From Pseudooceanicola batsensis HTCC2597 (lineage in GTDB: Bacteria > Pseudomonadota > Alphaproteobacteria > Rhodobacterales > Rhodobacteraceae), in contig NZ_CH724131.1 in the NCBI RefSeq assembly GCF_000152725.1, positions 2,329,167-2,393,166 of the forward strand: a DNA stretch of 64,000 nucleotides, written 5' to 3'. Under the pieces are notes generated by a model. That model did not search any database. It was not told the origin of the DNA and saw only the letters and a program-made list of their open reading frames with translations. Positions 1 through 8,403 of this stretch are shown here, piece after piece (position 1 is the first letter of the stretch; each line of letters begins with the position of its first letter). The position numbers and the translations under genes are program-made.

Positions 1-1515
1 AACGCCCCGGCCTTCGCCATCCTCGACGAAGAGGTCACCCTGACCCTCAGCATTGAGGACATGGGCGCGACGCCGGATAGCCGGGGCCAGGTGCCGCTGG
101 ACATCTCGATCGACGGTGCCGAGCCGCAGCGCTTCATGGTCGCCACGGGCCGCGAGCTTGAGCTGCCGCTGGTGCTGCCCCATGGCGGTCGCAATGTCAT
201 TCGGATCTCCACCCCCGAGGCCGAGGGCGAACTGACCGCGCGCAACAACGCCGCCATCGTCCAGATCAACGGCGTCCGCGACCGGCTGCGGGTCCTGCTG
301 GTCTCGGGCGAGCCCCATGCCGGTGGCCGGACCTGGCGCAACCTGCTGAAATCCGACAGTTCGGTCGATCTGGTACATTTCACGATCCTTCGCCCCCCGG
401 CGAAACAGGACGGCGTCCCGGTCTCGGAACTGTCGCTCATCGCCTTTCCGACCCGCGAACTCTTCATGGACAAGGTCGACGACTTCGACCTGATCATCTT
501 CGACCGCTACAAGCGCCGGGGCATCCTGCCCTCGATCTATCTGCAGAACGTGGCCGATTACGTGAACCGCGGCGGCGCGGTTCTGGTGGCCGCCGGGCCG
601 GACTTCGCCTCGGCGGATTCGCTCTATCGGTCGCCGCTGAGCGAAATCCTTCCTGCCCAGCCCAGCACGGCCCGCGTGATCGAAGAGGCCTATCGGCCGG
701 CGGTCACCGACCTCGGGCGGCGTCACCCCGTGACCTCGGGCCTCGAGGCCGAATGGGACGGGGACTGGGGCCGTTGGATGCGCCAGATCGACGTGGACGC
801 CGCCGAGGCGGGCGGCGAGGTCGTGATGTCCGGCATCGACGACCGCCCCCTCCTGATCCTCGACCGTGTGGGCGAGGGGCGGGTGGCGCTGATCGCCTCG
901 GACCACGCCTGGCTGTGGAGCCGCGGCTACGAGGGGGGCGGCCCGCAGCTCGAACTGCTGCGCCGCCTGGCGCACTGGATGATGAAGGAACCCGAACTGG
1001 AGGAAGAGGCGCTGACCGCCGAGGCCGAAGGCCAGTCCATGCGCATCATCCGCCGCACGCTCGGGGACTCCGTCGGCGCCCTGACCGTCACCCGCCCCGA
1101 TGGCGAGACCGAGGAACTGACCCTGCAAGAGGTCGCGCCCGGCACCTGGACGTCCGAGTACACCGGCCCGGAAATCGGCCTCTACCGGCTCGCCGAAGGC
1201 GACCTCGAATCGGTCATCGGCCTGGGCCCCTCGGCGCCGCGCGAGTTCGAAAGGACCATCGCCGACGGAGAGGCCCTCGAGCCGCTGGTCGACTCCACGC
1301 GGGGGGGTATCCGCGACATGTCCGATGGTCTGCCCAGCATCCGCAACGTGCGCGCGGGCCGGCCCGCTGCGGGACGCGGATGGATCGGCCTGACGCCGCG
1401 CGATGCCTTCGAGACCCGCGACGTCACGCAGGTGCCGCTCTTGCCGGAATGGCTCGTCCTGCTGGTTGCCGCCAGCCTTATCCTCGCCGGCTGGCTGCGC
1501 GAGGGACGCCGCTAG
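1..1515 (+). CDS. Membrane protein with glutamine amidotransferase-like domain (5' end missing)
   Basis: The reading frame is open from base 1, so the gene starts outside the window; 504 residues are visible. A beta-rich N-terminal part (about residues 1-95) leads into a class I glutamine amidotransferase-like (DUF1355-type) domain beginning at the RVLLVSGEP strand (about 97-105), with the strand FDLIIFDRYKR and the GGAVLVAAGPDF strand. A second beta-rich domain follows, and the protein ends in one hydrophobic segment (about 479-497, LLPEWLVLLVAASLILAGW) and a basic tail, so the C-terminus is membrane anchored. I see no clear catalytic Cys-His-Glu triad. This architecture is known from large membrane proteins next to BatA/MoxR-type aerotolerance genes in Rhodobacterales; the role is unknown and the link to MoxR partners is inference. 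Its TAG stop is shared with the opposing TetR gene in a CTAG. Confidence 0.7.
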   Translation, partial: NAPAFAILDEEVTLTLSIEDMGATPDSRGQVPLDISIDGAEPQRFMVATGRELELPLVLPHGGRNVIRISTPEAEGELTARNNAAIVQINGVRDRLRVLLVSGEPHAGGRTWRNLLKSDSSVDLVHFTILRPPAKQDGVPVSELSLIAFPTRELFMDKVDDFDLIIFDRYKRRGILPSIYLQNVADYVNRGGAVLVAAGPDFASADSLYRSPLSEILPAQPSTARVIEEAYRPAVTDLGRRHPVTSGLEAEWDGDWGRWMRQIDVDAAEAGGEVVMSGIDDRPLLILDRVGEGRVALIASDHAWLWSRGYEGGGPQLELLRRLAHWMMKEPELEEEALTAEAEGQSMRIIRRTLGDSVGALTVTRPDGETEELTLQEVAPGTWTSEYTGPEIGLYRLAEGDLESVIGLGPSAPREFERTIADGEALEPLVDSTRGGIRDMSDGLPSIRNVRAGRPAAGRGWIGLTPRDAFETRDVTQVPLLPEWLVLLVAASLILAGWLREGRR

Positions 1516-2114
1516 ACCGGGTCGCCGGGTCGGCCCAGGTAACGGTCGATGACGGCCTCCGCGATCTCGCCGACGATGAAGCGCGCCCTCTGCCTGTCCG
1601 TGCCGACCACGTCGAGTAGCGAAATCATCGCCTCGGCCCCCGTCGCGGTCGCGAGCGCCTGGATGCAGGCGGTCCGCGCTTCGGGCGACACCTTCGGTTC
1701 GTGCTCCTCGAAAGCGGCCTCGTACATCGCCAGCCGCCGCCCGCCCCGGCGCGTGGCCAATCCCGGCACGGCCTCGCGGGGGGACAGGAGCGTCAGACCG
1801 ACATAGCGGCAGAATCCCGCCTCGTGCTCGATCGCGAGGTCCAGGTAGTAGAGGCTGATCGCGCGCAGCTTGTCCCGCGTTGTGCCACATCCCGCGACGA
1901 CCGCCTCGTAGGGCAGGACCTCGATGTCGAGACCCGCTTCCGCGACCAGGATGGCCGGTTCGGAATAGTACCGGTAGGCCGTCGCCTTCGATATCCCGGC
2001 CTTCGTTGCGGCCGCCGTGACGGTGACGGTCCGACCGTCGGCCAGCAGGTCGCGCGCCGCCTGCAACAGAGCCTGTCGGGTCCGGGCTTTCTGGTTCCGC
2101 CGTGTGGTCGTCAT
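1512..2114 (-). CDS. TetR/AcrR family transcriptional regulator
   Basis: The N-terminus (MTTTRRNQKARTRQALLQAA) begins a TetR helix-turn-helix with the recognition region AGISKATAYRYY at about residues 41-52, followed by a helical ligand-binding domain. I chose the ATG at 2114 (200 aa). A GTG at 2138 would add eight residues but would put the start inside a perfect inverted repeat (2132-2145) that looks like this repressor's own operator. The gene is divergent from a cupin gene, so the simplest model is that it represses both genes and responds to a small molecule related to the cupin. The ligand cannot be read from the sequence. Its stop codon shares a CTAG with the preceding convergent gene. 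Confidence 0.85.
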   Translation of the reverse strand: MTTTRRNQKARTRQALLQAARDLLADGRTVTVTAAATKAGISKATAYRYYSEPAILVAEAGLDIEVLPYEAVVAGCGTTRDKLRAISLYYLDLAIEHEAGFCRYVGLTLLSPREAVPGLATRRGGRRLAMYEAAFEEHEPKVSPEARTACIQALATATGAEAMISLLDVVGTDRQRARFIVGEIAEAVIDRYLGRPGDPV

Positions 2115-2131
2115 CGGTCGCTCGCATAAAT

Positions 2132-2145
2132 GAGACACTTGTCTC
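2132..2145. promoter_or_regulatory. Candidate TetR operator, GAGACA-CT-TGTCTC
   Basis: A perfect six-base inverted repeat with a two-base centre lies in the 73-bp divergent space between the TetR gene and the cupin gene. AT-rich sequence follows it (TATAAG at 2148-2153, TATCAT at 2160-2165) that could serve as -10 boxes for the cupin gene. Position and symmetry fit an autoregulated TetR operator; the assignment to this TetR protein is inference. Confidence 0.6.
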
Positions 2146-2187
2146 GTTATAAGACTAGAGTATCATGACCACGACTCACAGGAAAAA

Positions 2188-2667
2188 ATGCAGGAGCTGA
2201 CCGTGACCGATCGTCCCAGAACATACAACGTGCTCAATATCTTGATGAAATTCCACGCCTTCCCGGAAGAGGTACAGGGCAAGTACCTGCTGGTCGAATG
2301 CACCGTGCCAGTCGGGGCAGGCGCCCCCCCGAACCACCATGCCGGCGAGACCGAGGCTTTCTTCGTTCTGGATGGCCAGGTCGGATTCATGGTCGACGGC
2401 GAAGAGATCCTGGCGGGCGCCGGAGATTTCGTCCCCGTTCCCGACGGAGCGGTTCATGCCTTTCAGGCGGTCGGTGACAAACCAGCCCGGCTCCTGATCC
2501 TGAACGCCCCGGGCGAGATGCACGACGCCTTTTTCACCGGTCTCGGAACGCCCCTGCCCGAAGGGCAGACAGACCTGCCCGACCCGGTCGAGCCGGACGT
2601 CGCCGCCATCGTCGCGAAGGCAACTGAAACCGGAATGACAATCGTCCCGCCGCAGCCGGCCGCCTAG
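2188..2667 (+). CDS. Cupin domain-containing protein
   Basis: A 159-aa single-domain cupin. Metal-ligand positions are visible as His50/His51 and Glu56 in the first cupin motif (PPNHHAGETEAFFVLDG) and His90 in the second (VPDGAVHAF). It has no signal peptide, so it is cytoplasmic. The start is supported by AGGA ending five bases before the ATG. It is divergently transcribed from the TetR gene, with the candidate operator between them. Small cupins of this type include dioxygenases, isomerases and metabolite sensors; the substrate is not predictable. It ends tail to tail with the aminotransferase gene, sharing a CTAG. Confidence 0.8.
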   Translation: MQELTVTDRPRTYNVLNILMKFHAFPEEVQGKYLLVECTVPVGAGAPPNHHAGETEAFFVLDGQVGFMVDGEEILAGAGDFVPVPDGAVHAFQAVGDKPARLLILNAPGEMHDAFFTGLGTPLPEGQTDLPDPVEPDVAAIVAKATETGMTIVPPQPAA

Positions 2668-3848
2668 GGGCTGATCTCGGCGATTGCCCGGGCGAGGCGC
2701 GGGATGTCCTCGGCGTTCAGCCCGGCGACATTCAGGCGCCCGTCTCCGATCAGATAGATCGCCTTCTCCTCGCGCAGCCGACGGATGTCCTCCGGTGGCA
2801 CCGCCAGACGCGAGAACATGCCGTTCTGAGACGCCAGAAAGGCGAAGCGGTCCGAGCCGGTCTCGGACCGCAGGGCATCGGCCAAGCTCCGGCGCAACTC
2901 GTTGATCCGCCCCCGCATCTGGCCCAGCTCCTCGGTCCAGGACGCATGGAGCGCAGGATCGTTCAGGATCGTTTCGGCCACCTTCGCCCCGTGATCGGCG
3001 GGAAAGGAATAGGCCAGCCGGTTCAGCGTGGCGAGGTTGCCCTGAACCACATCGCGATGCGCACCGGTCTCTGACAGGACAAGCACGACCCCGGCCCGGT
3101 CGCGATAGAGACCGAAGTTCTTGGAGCAACTCACCGCCACGATCACCTCGGGCAGTTGCCGCGCAACGAGACGGGTCGCGGCGGCATCCGCATCCAGCCC
3201 CTCGCCGAACCCCAGATACGCAAGGTCGATCAGAACGGTTGCACGGGATGTGCGGAGCGCCTCGACGATATCGTGCCATTGCGCGGCCGTCGGATCGGCG
3301 CCTGTCGGATTGTGACAGCAGCCATGAAGGACAACGACATCCCCGGGCTCTGCCGCGGCGAGGTCGGCAATCATCCCCTCGATGTCGATGCCGCCGGCTG
3401 CCGGGTCGTAATACCGGTAGCTGCGGCAGGACAGCCCGACCGCCTCGATGATCGCCCGGTGGTTGGGCCAGCTGGGATCGGGAATGTGAACCGTCGCGCC
3501 CGGGCTTGCCAAGCGCGCCAGATCGAGGGCCTGCCGGAGCGCACCGGTCCCGCCCACGGTCGCGGCGCCGGCGATGCGCTCGGCGTCGATTTCTCCGCCC
3601 AGCACGAGCCGCGTCATCGCCGCGACGAAAGCGGGATCCCCGGCGAGGCCCGTATAGCTCTTGCTTTCCTGCCGTTCGAGCAGTTGCTGCTCGGCAGATT
3701 TCACGGCCTGCATCACGGGCGTCACGCCCCGGCTGTTCCTGTAGACCCCAACGCCGAGGTCGATCTTGTCCGCGCGCGGGTCGGCCCGGAACCGGTCCAT
3801 CAGGGCGAGGATCGGATCATCGGGCTGGGGGCGCAGCTCTGCGAACAA
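2664..3848 (-). CDS. tyrB: Aromatic amino acid aminotransferase (class I/II)
   Basis: PLP-dependent transaminase moving amino groups between aromatic amino acids or aspartate and 2-oxoglutarate. The Schiff-base lysine is in SCSKNFGLYRDR (Lys243 with the start used), and the phosphate/ring-binding HGCCHNPTGADP motif lies near 175-186. I use a TTG at 3848, giving 394 aa, the family's usual length; AAGGAA lies about ten bases upstream and the residues FAELRPQPDDPI align with the normal family N-terminus. An ATG at 3902 would add 18 unusual residues and overlap sseA by 52 bases. The gene follows sseA on the same strand almost without a gap, suggesting one sulfur/amino acid transcript. Distinguishing tyrB from aspC is not certain. 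Confidence 0.85.
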   Translation of the reverse strand: MFAELRPQPDDPILALMDRFRADPRADKIDLGVGVYRNSRGVTPVMQAVKSAEQQLLERQESKSYTGLAGDPAFVAAMTRLVLGGEIDAERIAGAATVGGTGALRQALDLARLASPGATVHIPDPSWPNHRAIIEAVGLSCRSYRYYDPAAGGIDIEGMIADLAAAEPGDVVVLHGCCHNPTGADPTAAQWHDIVEALRTSRATVLIDLAYLGFGEGLDADAAATRLVARQLPEVIVAVSCSKNFGLYRDRAGVVLVLSETGAHRDVVQGNLATLNRLAYSFPADHGAKVAETILNDPALHASWTEELGQMRGRINELRRSLADALRSETGSDRFAFLASQNGMFSRLAVPPEDIRRLREEKAIYLIGDGRLNVAGLNAEDIPRLARAIAEISP

Positions 3849-3850
3849 GG

Positions 3851-4711
3851 TCAGGCGCTTTCCTTGCCGGTCGCCACCGGAAGGGTGGGAAAGGCCCCCC
3901 ATTCCGCCCAGGACCCGTCATAGAGCGAGTGATTGCGATGTCCGGTGATCTCGAGCCCGAGGTTCAGGATGGCCGCCGACACGCCCGATCCGCAGGAGGT
4001 GATGACCGGCTGTTTCGCATCGATTCCCCTGGCCGCGAAAATCTCGGCCAGCGCATCGGCCGGCTTCATCGTGCCCTCGCCGGTCAGAAGCTCGGTGAAG
4101 GGAACGTTCACCGACCCCGGAATATGACCCTTGCGCAGGCCCGGGCGCGGCTCGTCGTCGACACCTTCGAACCGGCTGGCCGAGCGGGCGTCGGCAATGG
4201 TGGTATCCGCCAGCTTCGAGGCGGCCGAAACCTGCGTGACATCCTTTACGAGGTGGTTCTGCCGGCGCACCGTCATGTGTCGGTCCCGCACCACGGGCGG
4301 CATGTCCTCGACCGGGCGGCCTTCGGCCTGCCACTTGGGGAAACCGCCGTCCAGAACGGCCACGTCCTGCTGCCCCATCAGCCGGAAGAGCCACCAGACC
4401 CGCGGGGCCGAAAAGATGCCGGCCCCGTCATAGACCACGACCTGGTGGCCGTCGCCGACCCCCATGGCCCGCATCCGGGACATGAACTTTTCGACCGGAG
4501 GCACCATGTGCGGCAACTCGGACCGAAGGTCCGAGATCTCGTCGATGTCGAAGAACCGCGCGCCGGGGATATGGGCGGCATCGTATTCCGCCTTGGGGTC
4601 GCGCTTCATCGCCGGAAGATACCAGCTCGCGTCCAGGATCCGCAGATCGGGATCGTCCAGATGGGCGGCAAGCCAATCTGTTGAAACCAGCGTCTTCGGA
4701 TCATCCTGCAT
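3851..4711 (-). CDS. sseA: 3-mercaptopyruvate sulfurtransferase (rhodanese)
   Basis: A 286-aa two-domain rhodanese. The active-site cysteine is Cys240 in CGSGVSA, the loop form typical of mercaptopyruvate rather than thiosulfate sulfurtransferases (CRxGx[R/T]). It moves sulfur from 3-mercaptopyruvate to cyanide, thiols or proteins in the cytoplasm. The inactive N-terminal rhodanese domain includes the LDASWYLP and AAHIPGARFFD elements. The start is the ATG at 4711, with GGGAGG five bases upstream; a start 18 codons earlier lacks such a site. It is the upstream gene of a pair with the aminotransferase, which could supply mercaptopyruvate by transaminating cysteine (inference). Confidence 0.88.
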   Translation of the reverse strand: MQDDPKTLVSTDWLAAHLDDPDLRILDASWYLPAMKRDPKAEYDAAHIPGARFFDIDEISDLRSELPHMVPPVEKFMSRMRAMGVGDGHQVVVYDGAGIFSAPRVWWLFRLMGQQDVAVLDGGFPKWQAEGRPVEDMPPVVRDRHMTVRRQNHLVKDVTQVSAASKLADTTIADARSASRFEGVDDEPRPGLRKGHIPGSVNVPFTELLTGEGTMKPADALAEIFAARGIDAKQPVITSCGSGVSAAILNLGLEITGHRNHSLYDGSWAEWGAFPTLPVATGKESA

Positions 4712-4789
4712 GGGGCCCTCCCGTTTAGGTCTGGACCAAATCCCTACAGGCAGCCCCTTTGGCAAGCAAGCGAAACGGACCGCAGCCGC

Positions 4790-5266
4790 CTATCCGCCCT
4801 GCTTGAGAAGCCGCTGCTTCTGCCGGTTCCAGTCGCGCTTGGCCGAGGTGTCGCGCTTGTCCACCGTCTTCTTGCCCTTGGCGATCCCGATCTTCAGCTT
4901 GGCGATGCCGCGGTGGTTGAAATACAGAACCAGCGGCACCAGCGTCATGCCCTTGCGCGCCGTCGCCTGCCACAGCCTGGCCAGTTCCTTGCGGCTCACC
5001 AGCAGCTTGCGCCGCCGCCGTTCCTCGTGGCCGAAGGTCTTGGCCTGATCGTAGGGCGCGATATAGCTGTTCACCAGCCACAACTCGCCATCATCGACCG
5101 TGGCATAGCTCTCGGCGACGTTGGACCCGCCCTCGCGTAGAGACTTGACCTCGGACCCTTCGAGCACGATCCCGCATTCGAGATCTTCCTCGATCGCGTA
5201 GTCGTACCGGGCCCGCCGGTTCTCGGCGATCACCTTGTAGTTCGGGTTGGTCTTTTCATTGGCCAT
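4790..5266 (-). CDS. smpB: SsrA-binding protein SmpB
   Basis: A 158-aa protein that binds tmRNA and delivers it to stalled ribosomes for trans-translation. The sequence has the SmpB hallmarks: an N-terminal [15 protein letters not shown] segment, the [10 protein letters not shown] element (about 37-46), the NSYIAPY strand and the basic C-terminal tail [16 protein letters not shown] that follows the mRNA channel. Length is as usual for the family. No tmRNA gene is recognisable in the window; alphaproteobacterial ssrA is a permuted two-piece RNA and commonly lies elsewhere. It is divergent from the reductase gene. Confidence 0.95.
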   Translation of the reverse strand: MANEKTNPNYKVIAENRRARYDYAIEEDLECGIVLEGSEVKSLREGGSNVAESYATVDDGELWLVNSYIAPYDQAKTFGHEERRRRKLLVSRKELARLWQATARKGMTLVPLVLYFNHRGIAKLKIGIAKGKKTVDKRDTSAKRDWNRQKQRLLKQGG

Positions 5267-5338
5267 GATCGCGCGGTCTTAGCCTCTCCCTTCCGTCGAG
5301 TCCATTCCTGCCGATTGCCTCTTGGCACGGCGGGACAG

Positions 5339-5363
5339 CCCTTTAACTTGTGCCGCGAAAGGG
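5339..5363 (+). promoter_or_regulatory. Inverted repeat overlapping the ribosome binding site of the reductase gene
   Basis: CCCTTT at 5339-5344 pairs with AAAGGG at 5358-5363 across a 13-base loop. The right arm forms the first half of the GGGAGG Shine-Dalgarno (5361-5366) of the gene starting at 5375. If transcription starts upstream of 5339, the hairpin would partly mask the site. The stem is only six pairs long, so the effect is uncertain. Confidence 0.35.
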
Positions 5364-5374
5364 AGGTTTTCAAC

Positions 5375-6400
5375 ATGACAGACACAATGAAACACATCGT
5401 CCTCGCCAAGCGGCCCGAAGGTGCCCCCACGGACGAGAACTTCCGGCTCGAGGACGCGCCGGTTCCCGAACCGGGTGAGGGCGAGGTGCTGGTCAAGGTC
5501 AAGTACATGTCGCTGGACCCCTACATGCGCGGACGCATGGACGACGGCCCCAGCTATGCCGCCCCGGTCGAAGTCGGCAGCACGATGGAAGGCGGCGCGG
5601 TCGGCGAGGTCATCGCCTCGAACGATCCCAAGTTCCAGCCGGGCGACCACGCCTTCGGCATGTTCGGCTGGGCCACCCATGGTGTCCAGCCGGCCAGGAT
5701 GCTGCGCAAGGTGAACCCCGACGACGCGCCGATCCAGACCTCGCTCGGGGTGCTCGGGATGCCCGGCTTCACCGCATGGGCCGGCATGACGGCCTATTCC
5801 CGCATGAAGGAGGGCGAGACCCTCGTGGTCGGCGCGGCCACCGGTCCCGTCGGATCGATGGTCGGGCAACTCGCCAAGCAGGCCGGGCTTCGGGTGATCG
5901 GCGTCGCGGGCGGCGAGGAAAAGTGCAAAATGGCGGTCGAGACCTTCGGCTTCGACGCCTGTGTCGATCACCGCGGCAAGGACGCCAGGGCCATGCGCGA
6001 GGCGCTCAAGAACGAGTGCCCGGACGGCATCGACATCTATTTCGAGAACGTCGGCGGCCCGACCCTGGGCGGGGTGATCCCCCTTCTCAACCTCCACGCC
6101 CGCGTCATCGTCTGCGGCATGATCGCCTGGTACTCGGGCGAGAGCGACGAGACGGGGTCCATGCCCCTGCAGAAACTGTGGCGTCACGCGCTGGTCAAGC
6201 GGCTGACGATCCAGGGCCTGCTGCAGACCGACCACGTCAGCCGGTTCGGCGACTTCCTGCGCGAAGTCGCGCCCAAGGTCGCCAGCGGCGACATCGTCTA
6301 TGTCGAGGATGTCGAAGAGGGCCTCGAGAACGCCCCCGAGGCCTTCATGGGCCTGCTCAAGGGCAGGAACCAGGGCAAGCTGGTCGTGAAGGTGGACTAG
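5375..6400 (+). CDS. NADP-dependent oxidoreductase, MDR superfamily (curcumin reductase / leukotriene B4 dehydrogenase type)
   Basis: A 341-aa zinc-independent medium-chain reductase of the family that includes E. coli CurA and prostaglandin/15-oxo reductases, which reduce the C=C bond of enones with NADPH. Visible features are SLDPYMRGRM (about 46-55), the nucleotide-binding AATGPVGSMVG (about 154-164) in the Rossmann domain and the IYFENVGGPTLG segment. The start at 5375 has GGGAGG eight bases upstream. The gene stands alone between smpB (divergent) and a convergent thioesterase gene, and is followed by strong hairpins. Its physiological substrate cannot be inferred from the neighbours. Confidence 0.88.
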   Translation: MTDTMKHIVLAKRPEGAPTDENFRLEDAPVPEPGEGEVLVKVKYMSLDPYMRGRMDDGPSYAAPVEVGSTMEGGAVGEVIASNDPKFQPGDHAFGMFGWATHGVQPARMLRKVNPDDAPIQTSLGVLGMPGFTAWAGMTAYSRMKEGETLVVGAATGPVGSMVGQLAKQAGLRVIGVAGGEEKCKMAVETFGFDACVDHRGKDARAMREALKNECPDGIDIYFENVGGPTLGGVIPLLNLHARVIVCGMIAWYSGESDETGSMPLQKLWRHALVKRLTIQGLLQTDHVSRFGDFLREVAPKVASGDIVYVEDVEEGLENAPEAFMGLLKGRNQGKLVVKVD

Positions 6401-6409
6401 CCGGCGACG

Positions 6410-6495
6410 GGTGCCCGCCCCGGCGGGCGCCCCCTGCCCGGCCGGCCGGGGCTCTGCCCCGGACCCCGGGATATTTTCCGGACCAAAGAAGCGAG
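6410..6495 (+). repeat. GC-hairpin intergenic element ending in GATATTTTCCGGACCAAAGAAG (probable terminator/repeat)
   Basis: The 100 bases between convergent genes hold two hairpins: a ten-pair stem around GCCCGCC/GGCGGGC (6410-6431) and a seven-pair stem CCGGGGC-TCT-GCCCCGG (6446-6462). They are followed by ATATTTTCCGGACCAAAGAAG. This layout, a GGGGCTCTGCCCC hairpin followed by TATTT...GGACCAAAGAAG, matches from memory an intergenic sequence scattered through many Rhodobacteraceae chromosomes. It probably ends transcripts from one or both sides. A partly similar element lies at 63093-63163. Confidence 0.6.
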
Positions 6496-6500
6496 GGCGG

Positions 6501-7298
6501 TCAGGCGAAAAGCGCCACCAGTTGCTGCGCCGAGGCCAGGATATCTCCGCCACGGTCGCGGATCTCCATGTCCTGGACGGAGTAGCCCTCGGCGGAATGT
6601 TTCGACGTGGTCCGCGTCAGTTGCCAGTCGGTGTCGGCGGGTATGCGCGCCACGTCGAGCGCCCAGGTCACCGTGCTGACCGGCGCGCCGCCATGGAAGG
6701 TCGCCATCGCCGCGGGCGGCAGGTTGTCGGCGTTGCAGATGAAGGCGATCTCGGGGTCCACGTCCTCCCGCGCGGCAAGGCGCGTCCAGACGATCATCTC
6801 GGGCCTGTCCGACCCGGAGGCGAGCTGCGCCCCGTCGGCCAGCCGCGCCTCGAAGTTCTTGAAGAACGAGGGCCCCGACGACCGGCGGAGCAATTCGGGC
6901 GAGTCGTCAGGCCCCGGCACGTCCGGAGCTCGGCCGTAGTCGTGGGCGTAGGCGCTCTCGCGCGGGGCGCCGAAGACGAAGGTGCAGCGCGCGCCGAGCT
7001 TGTCGCCGCTGATGCAGTCGACCTGCACGAAGGTCGAGGTCCGGCCCGCGCGGATCGTCTCGACCTCGAAGGCCACATGCTCCGAGATCGGTCGCAGGAA
7101 GCTGACCTGCATGGACCGCAGGGCGGGCAGCCCGGGCAGCGCCTGCCGCGTGGCCGCCAGTGCCAGAGCGGCCGTGATGCCGCCGAAGGCCGTGCGGCCC
7201 TGCATCCAGTGGGGCGAGATGCGGGCGGCGATCCGGCCCGCCTCGCCCGAGAGGTCGCGGACCATGTCACCGAGTGTCGGCACAGTGTCTTCTGTCAT
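6501..7298 (-). CDS. Acyl-CoA thioesterase family protein (double hotdog, TesB-like)
   Basis: A 265-aa protein resembling the acyl-CoA thioesterase double-hotdog (4HBT_3/TesB-like) family, with a first hotdog half containing HWMQGRTAFGGITAALAL (about 30-47) and a second half with the AFICNADNLPPAA and TWALDVARIP segments. Members hydrolyse acyl-CoA to free acid and CoA. The ATG at 7298 has AGGA eight bases upstream; the ATG eleven codons earlier lacks one. It is the last gene of the minus-strand operon with two acyl-CoA dehydrogenases and a hydratase/dehydrogenase, consistent with releasing a chain-shortened or stalled acyl-CoA. Chain length preference is unknown. Confidence 0.8.
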   Translation of the reverse strand: MTEDTVPTLGDMVRDLSGEAGRIAARISPHWMQGRTAFGGITAALALAATRQALPGLPALRSMQVSFLRPISEHVAFEVETIRAGRTSTFVQVDCISGDKLGARCTFVFGAPRESAYAHDYGRAPDVPGPDDSPELLRRSSGPSFFKNFEARLADGAQLASGSDRPEMIVWTRLAAREDVDPEIAFICNADNLPPAAMATFHGGAPVSTVTWALDVARIPADTDWQLTRTTSKHSAEGYSVQDMEIRDRGGDILASAQQLVALFA

Positions 7299-7347
7299 GT
7301 CGGAAATCCTGGAAACGGGGGCCGGAGACACGCCCCGGCCCGCCCCC

Positions 7348-8400
7348 TCACGCAGCCTGGGCGACGCGCGAGAGATGGTAGTCGGTGTCGCCCAGCTGTG
7401 CGTCGATCATGATGATCCGCTTGGCGTAATGCGAGCCGGGGTATTCCCAGGTCATCGCGATGCCGCCGTGCATCTGGATTGCCTCTTCGGCCACCAGCCG
7501 GCCCGCCCGGCCGATCAGGTTCTTGGCCATCGAGCAATAGCGCGACGCGTCAGGACCGCCGAGCTCGGCCGCTGCCTTAATGACGATGGAGCGCGACTGC
7601 TCGATCTCGGTCAGCATGTCGACGGCCCGGTGCTGCAGCACCTGGAACGTCCCGATCGGACGGCCGAACTGCTTGCGCTGACCGAGGTATTCGACCGTCA
7701 TCCTGTGCAGCACGTCCATCGCTCCGACCGCCTCGGCGCAGAGCGCCACGATCCCGGCGTTGACCGCATCCGCAATCGCCTCGCCGGCGTTCTCGAGGAT
7801 CAGCTTGGCCGGCGCATCCTCCAGCACGACTTCGGCCGCCCCGCCGCCGTCCATCAGCGCGTAGCCGGTGACCGAGGCGTCCGCAGCCTGAACTTCGTAG
7901 ACCGAGAGGCTGTCGCCTTCCTTCGCCGCGATCAGGAAGACGTCGGCGGCCTGCCCGCCATAGACCACGGACTTGCGGCCGGACACCTTCCCGCCCTCTG
8001 CGGTGGTCGTCATTTCGCTCAGGTCATAGGGGGCATCCAGCTCGCCCAGCCCGACGGCGTATTTCGTCTCGCCGGAGAGCAGCGCCTCCTGGTCGGCACC
8101 GGCGGCGGTCAGCAGGCGCGAGGCCATCAGCGCGCCCAGAACCGGTTCGGGAGTGAGCGCGCGCCCCAGTTCCTCGAACACGACCGAAATGTCGAAACCC
8201 GCGCCGCCCATGCCGCCCGCATCCTCGGGCGCCAGGGCGAAGAGCGCGCCCAGCTCGGTCAGCTCCCCCCATTTGGCGGGGTCATGATAGGGCTCGGCAT
8301 AGGCCACCTTGTTCCGGTGTTCGATCTGGTACTTGTCGCCAAGGTAGCGGCGCAGGCTGTCCTGCAGCATCTGGCGGTCTTCGGTGAGGTCGAAATTCAT
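7348..8400 (-). CDS. Acyl-CoA dehydrogenase, small-subunit type (PimD-like)
   Basis: A 350-aa flavin acyl-CoA dehydrogenase, shorter than the usual 380-400 residues. It has the N-terminal helical domain (MNFDLTEDRQMLQDSLRRYL), a reduced middle beta domain, and the C-terminal helical domain with RKQFGRPIGTFQVLQHRAVDM and the EEAIQMHGGIAMTWEYPGSHYAKR segment. It sits three bases after a 395-aa acyl-CoA dehydrogenase. Such short/long adjacent pairs are known to make heteromeric enzymes, as proposed for pimeloyl-CoA dehydrogenase PimCD and mycobacterial FadE pairs. The substrate is probably a CoA ester with a bulky or dicarboxylic acyl group, but this is inference. Confidence 0.85.
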   Translation of the reverse strand: MNFDLTEDRQMLQDSLRRYLGDKYQIEHRNKVAYAEPYHDPAKWGELTELGALFALAPEDAGGMGGAGFDISVVFEELGRALTPEPVLGALMASRLLTAAGADQEALLSGETKYAVGLGELDAPYDLSEMTTTAEGGKVSGRKSVVYGGQAADVFLIAAKEGDSLSVYEVQAADASVTGYALMDGGGAAEVVLEDAPAKLILENAGEAIADAVNAGIVALCAEAVGAMDVLHRMTVEYLGQRKQFGRPIGTFQVLQHRAVDMLTEIEQSRSIVIKAAAELGGPDASRYCSMAKNLIGRAGRLVAEEAIQMHGGIAMTWEYPGSHYAKRIIMIDAQLGDTDYHLSRVAQAA

Positions 8401-8403
8401 GGA

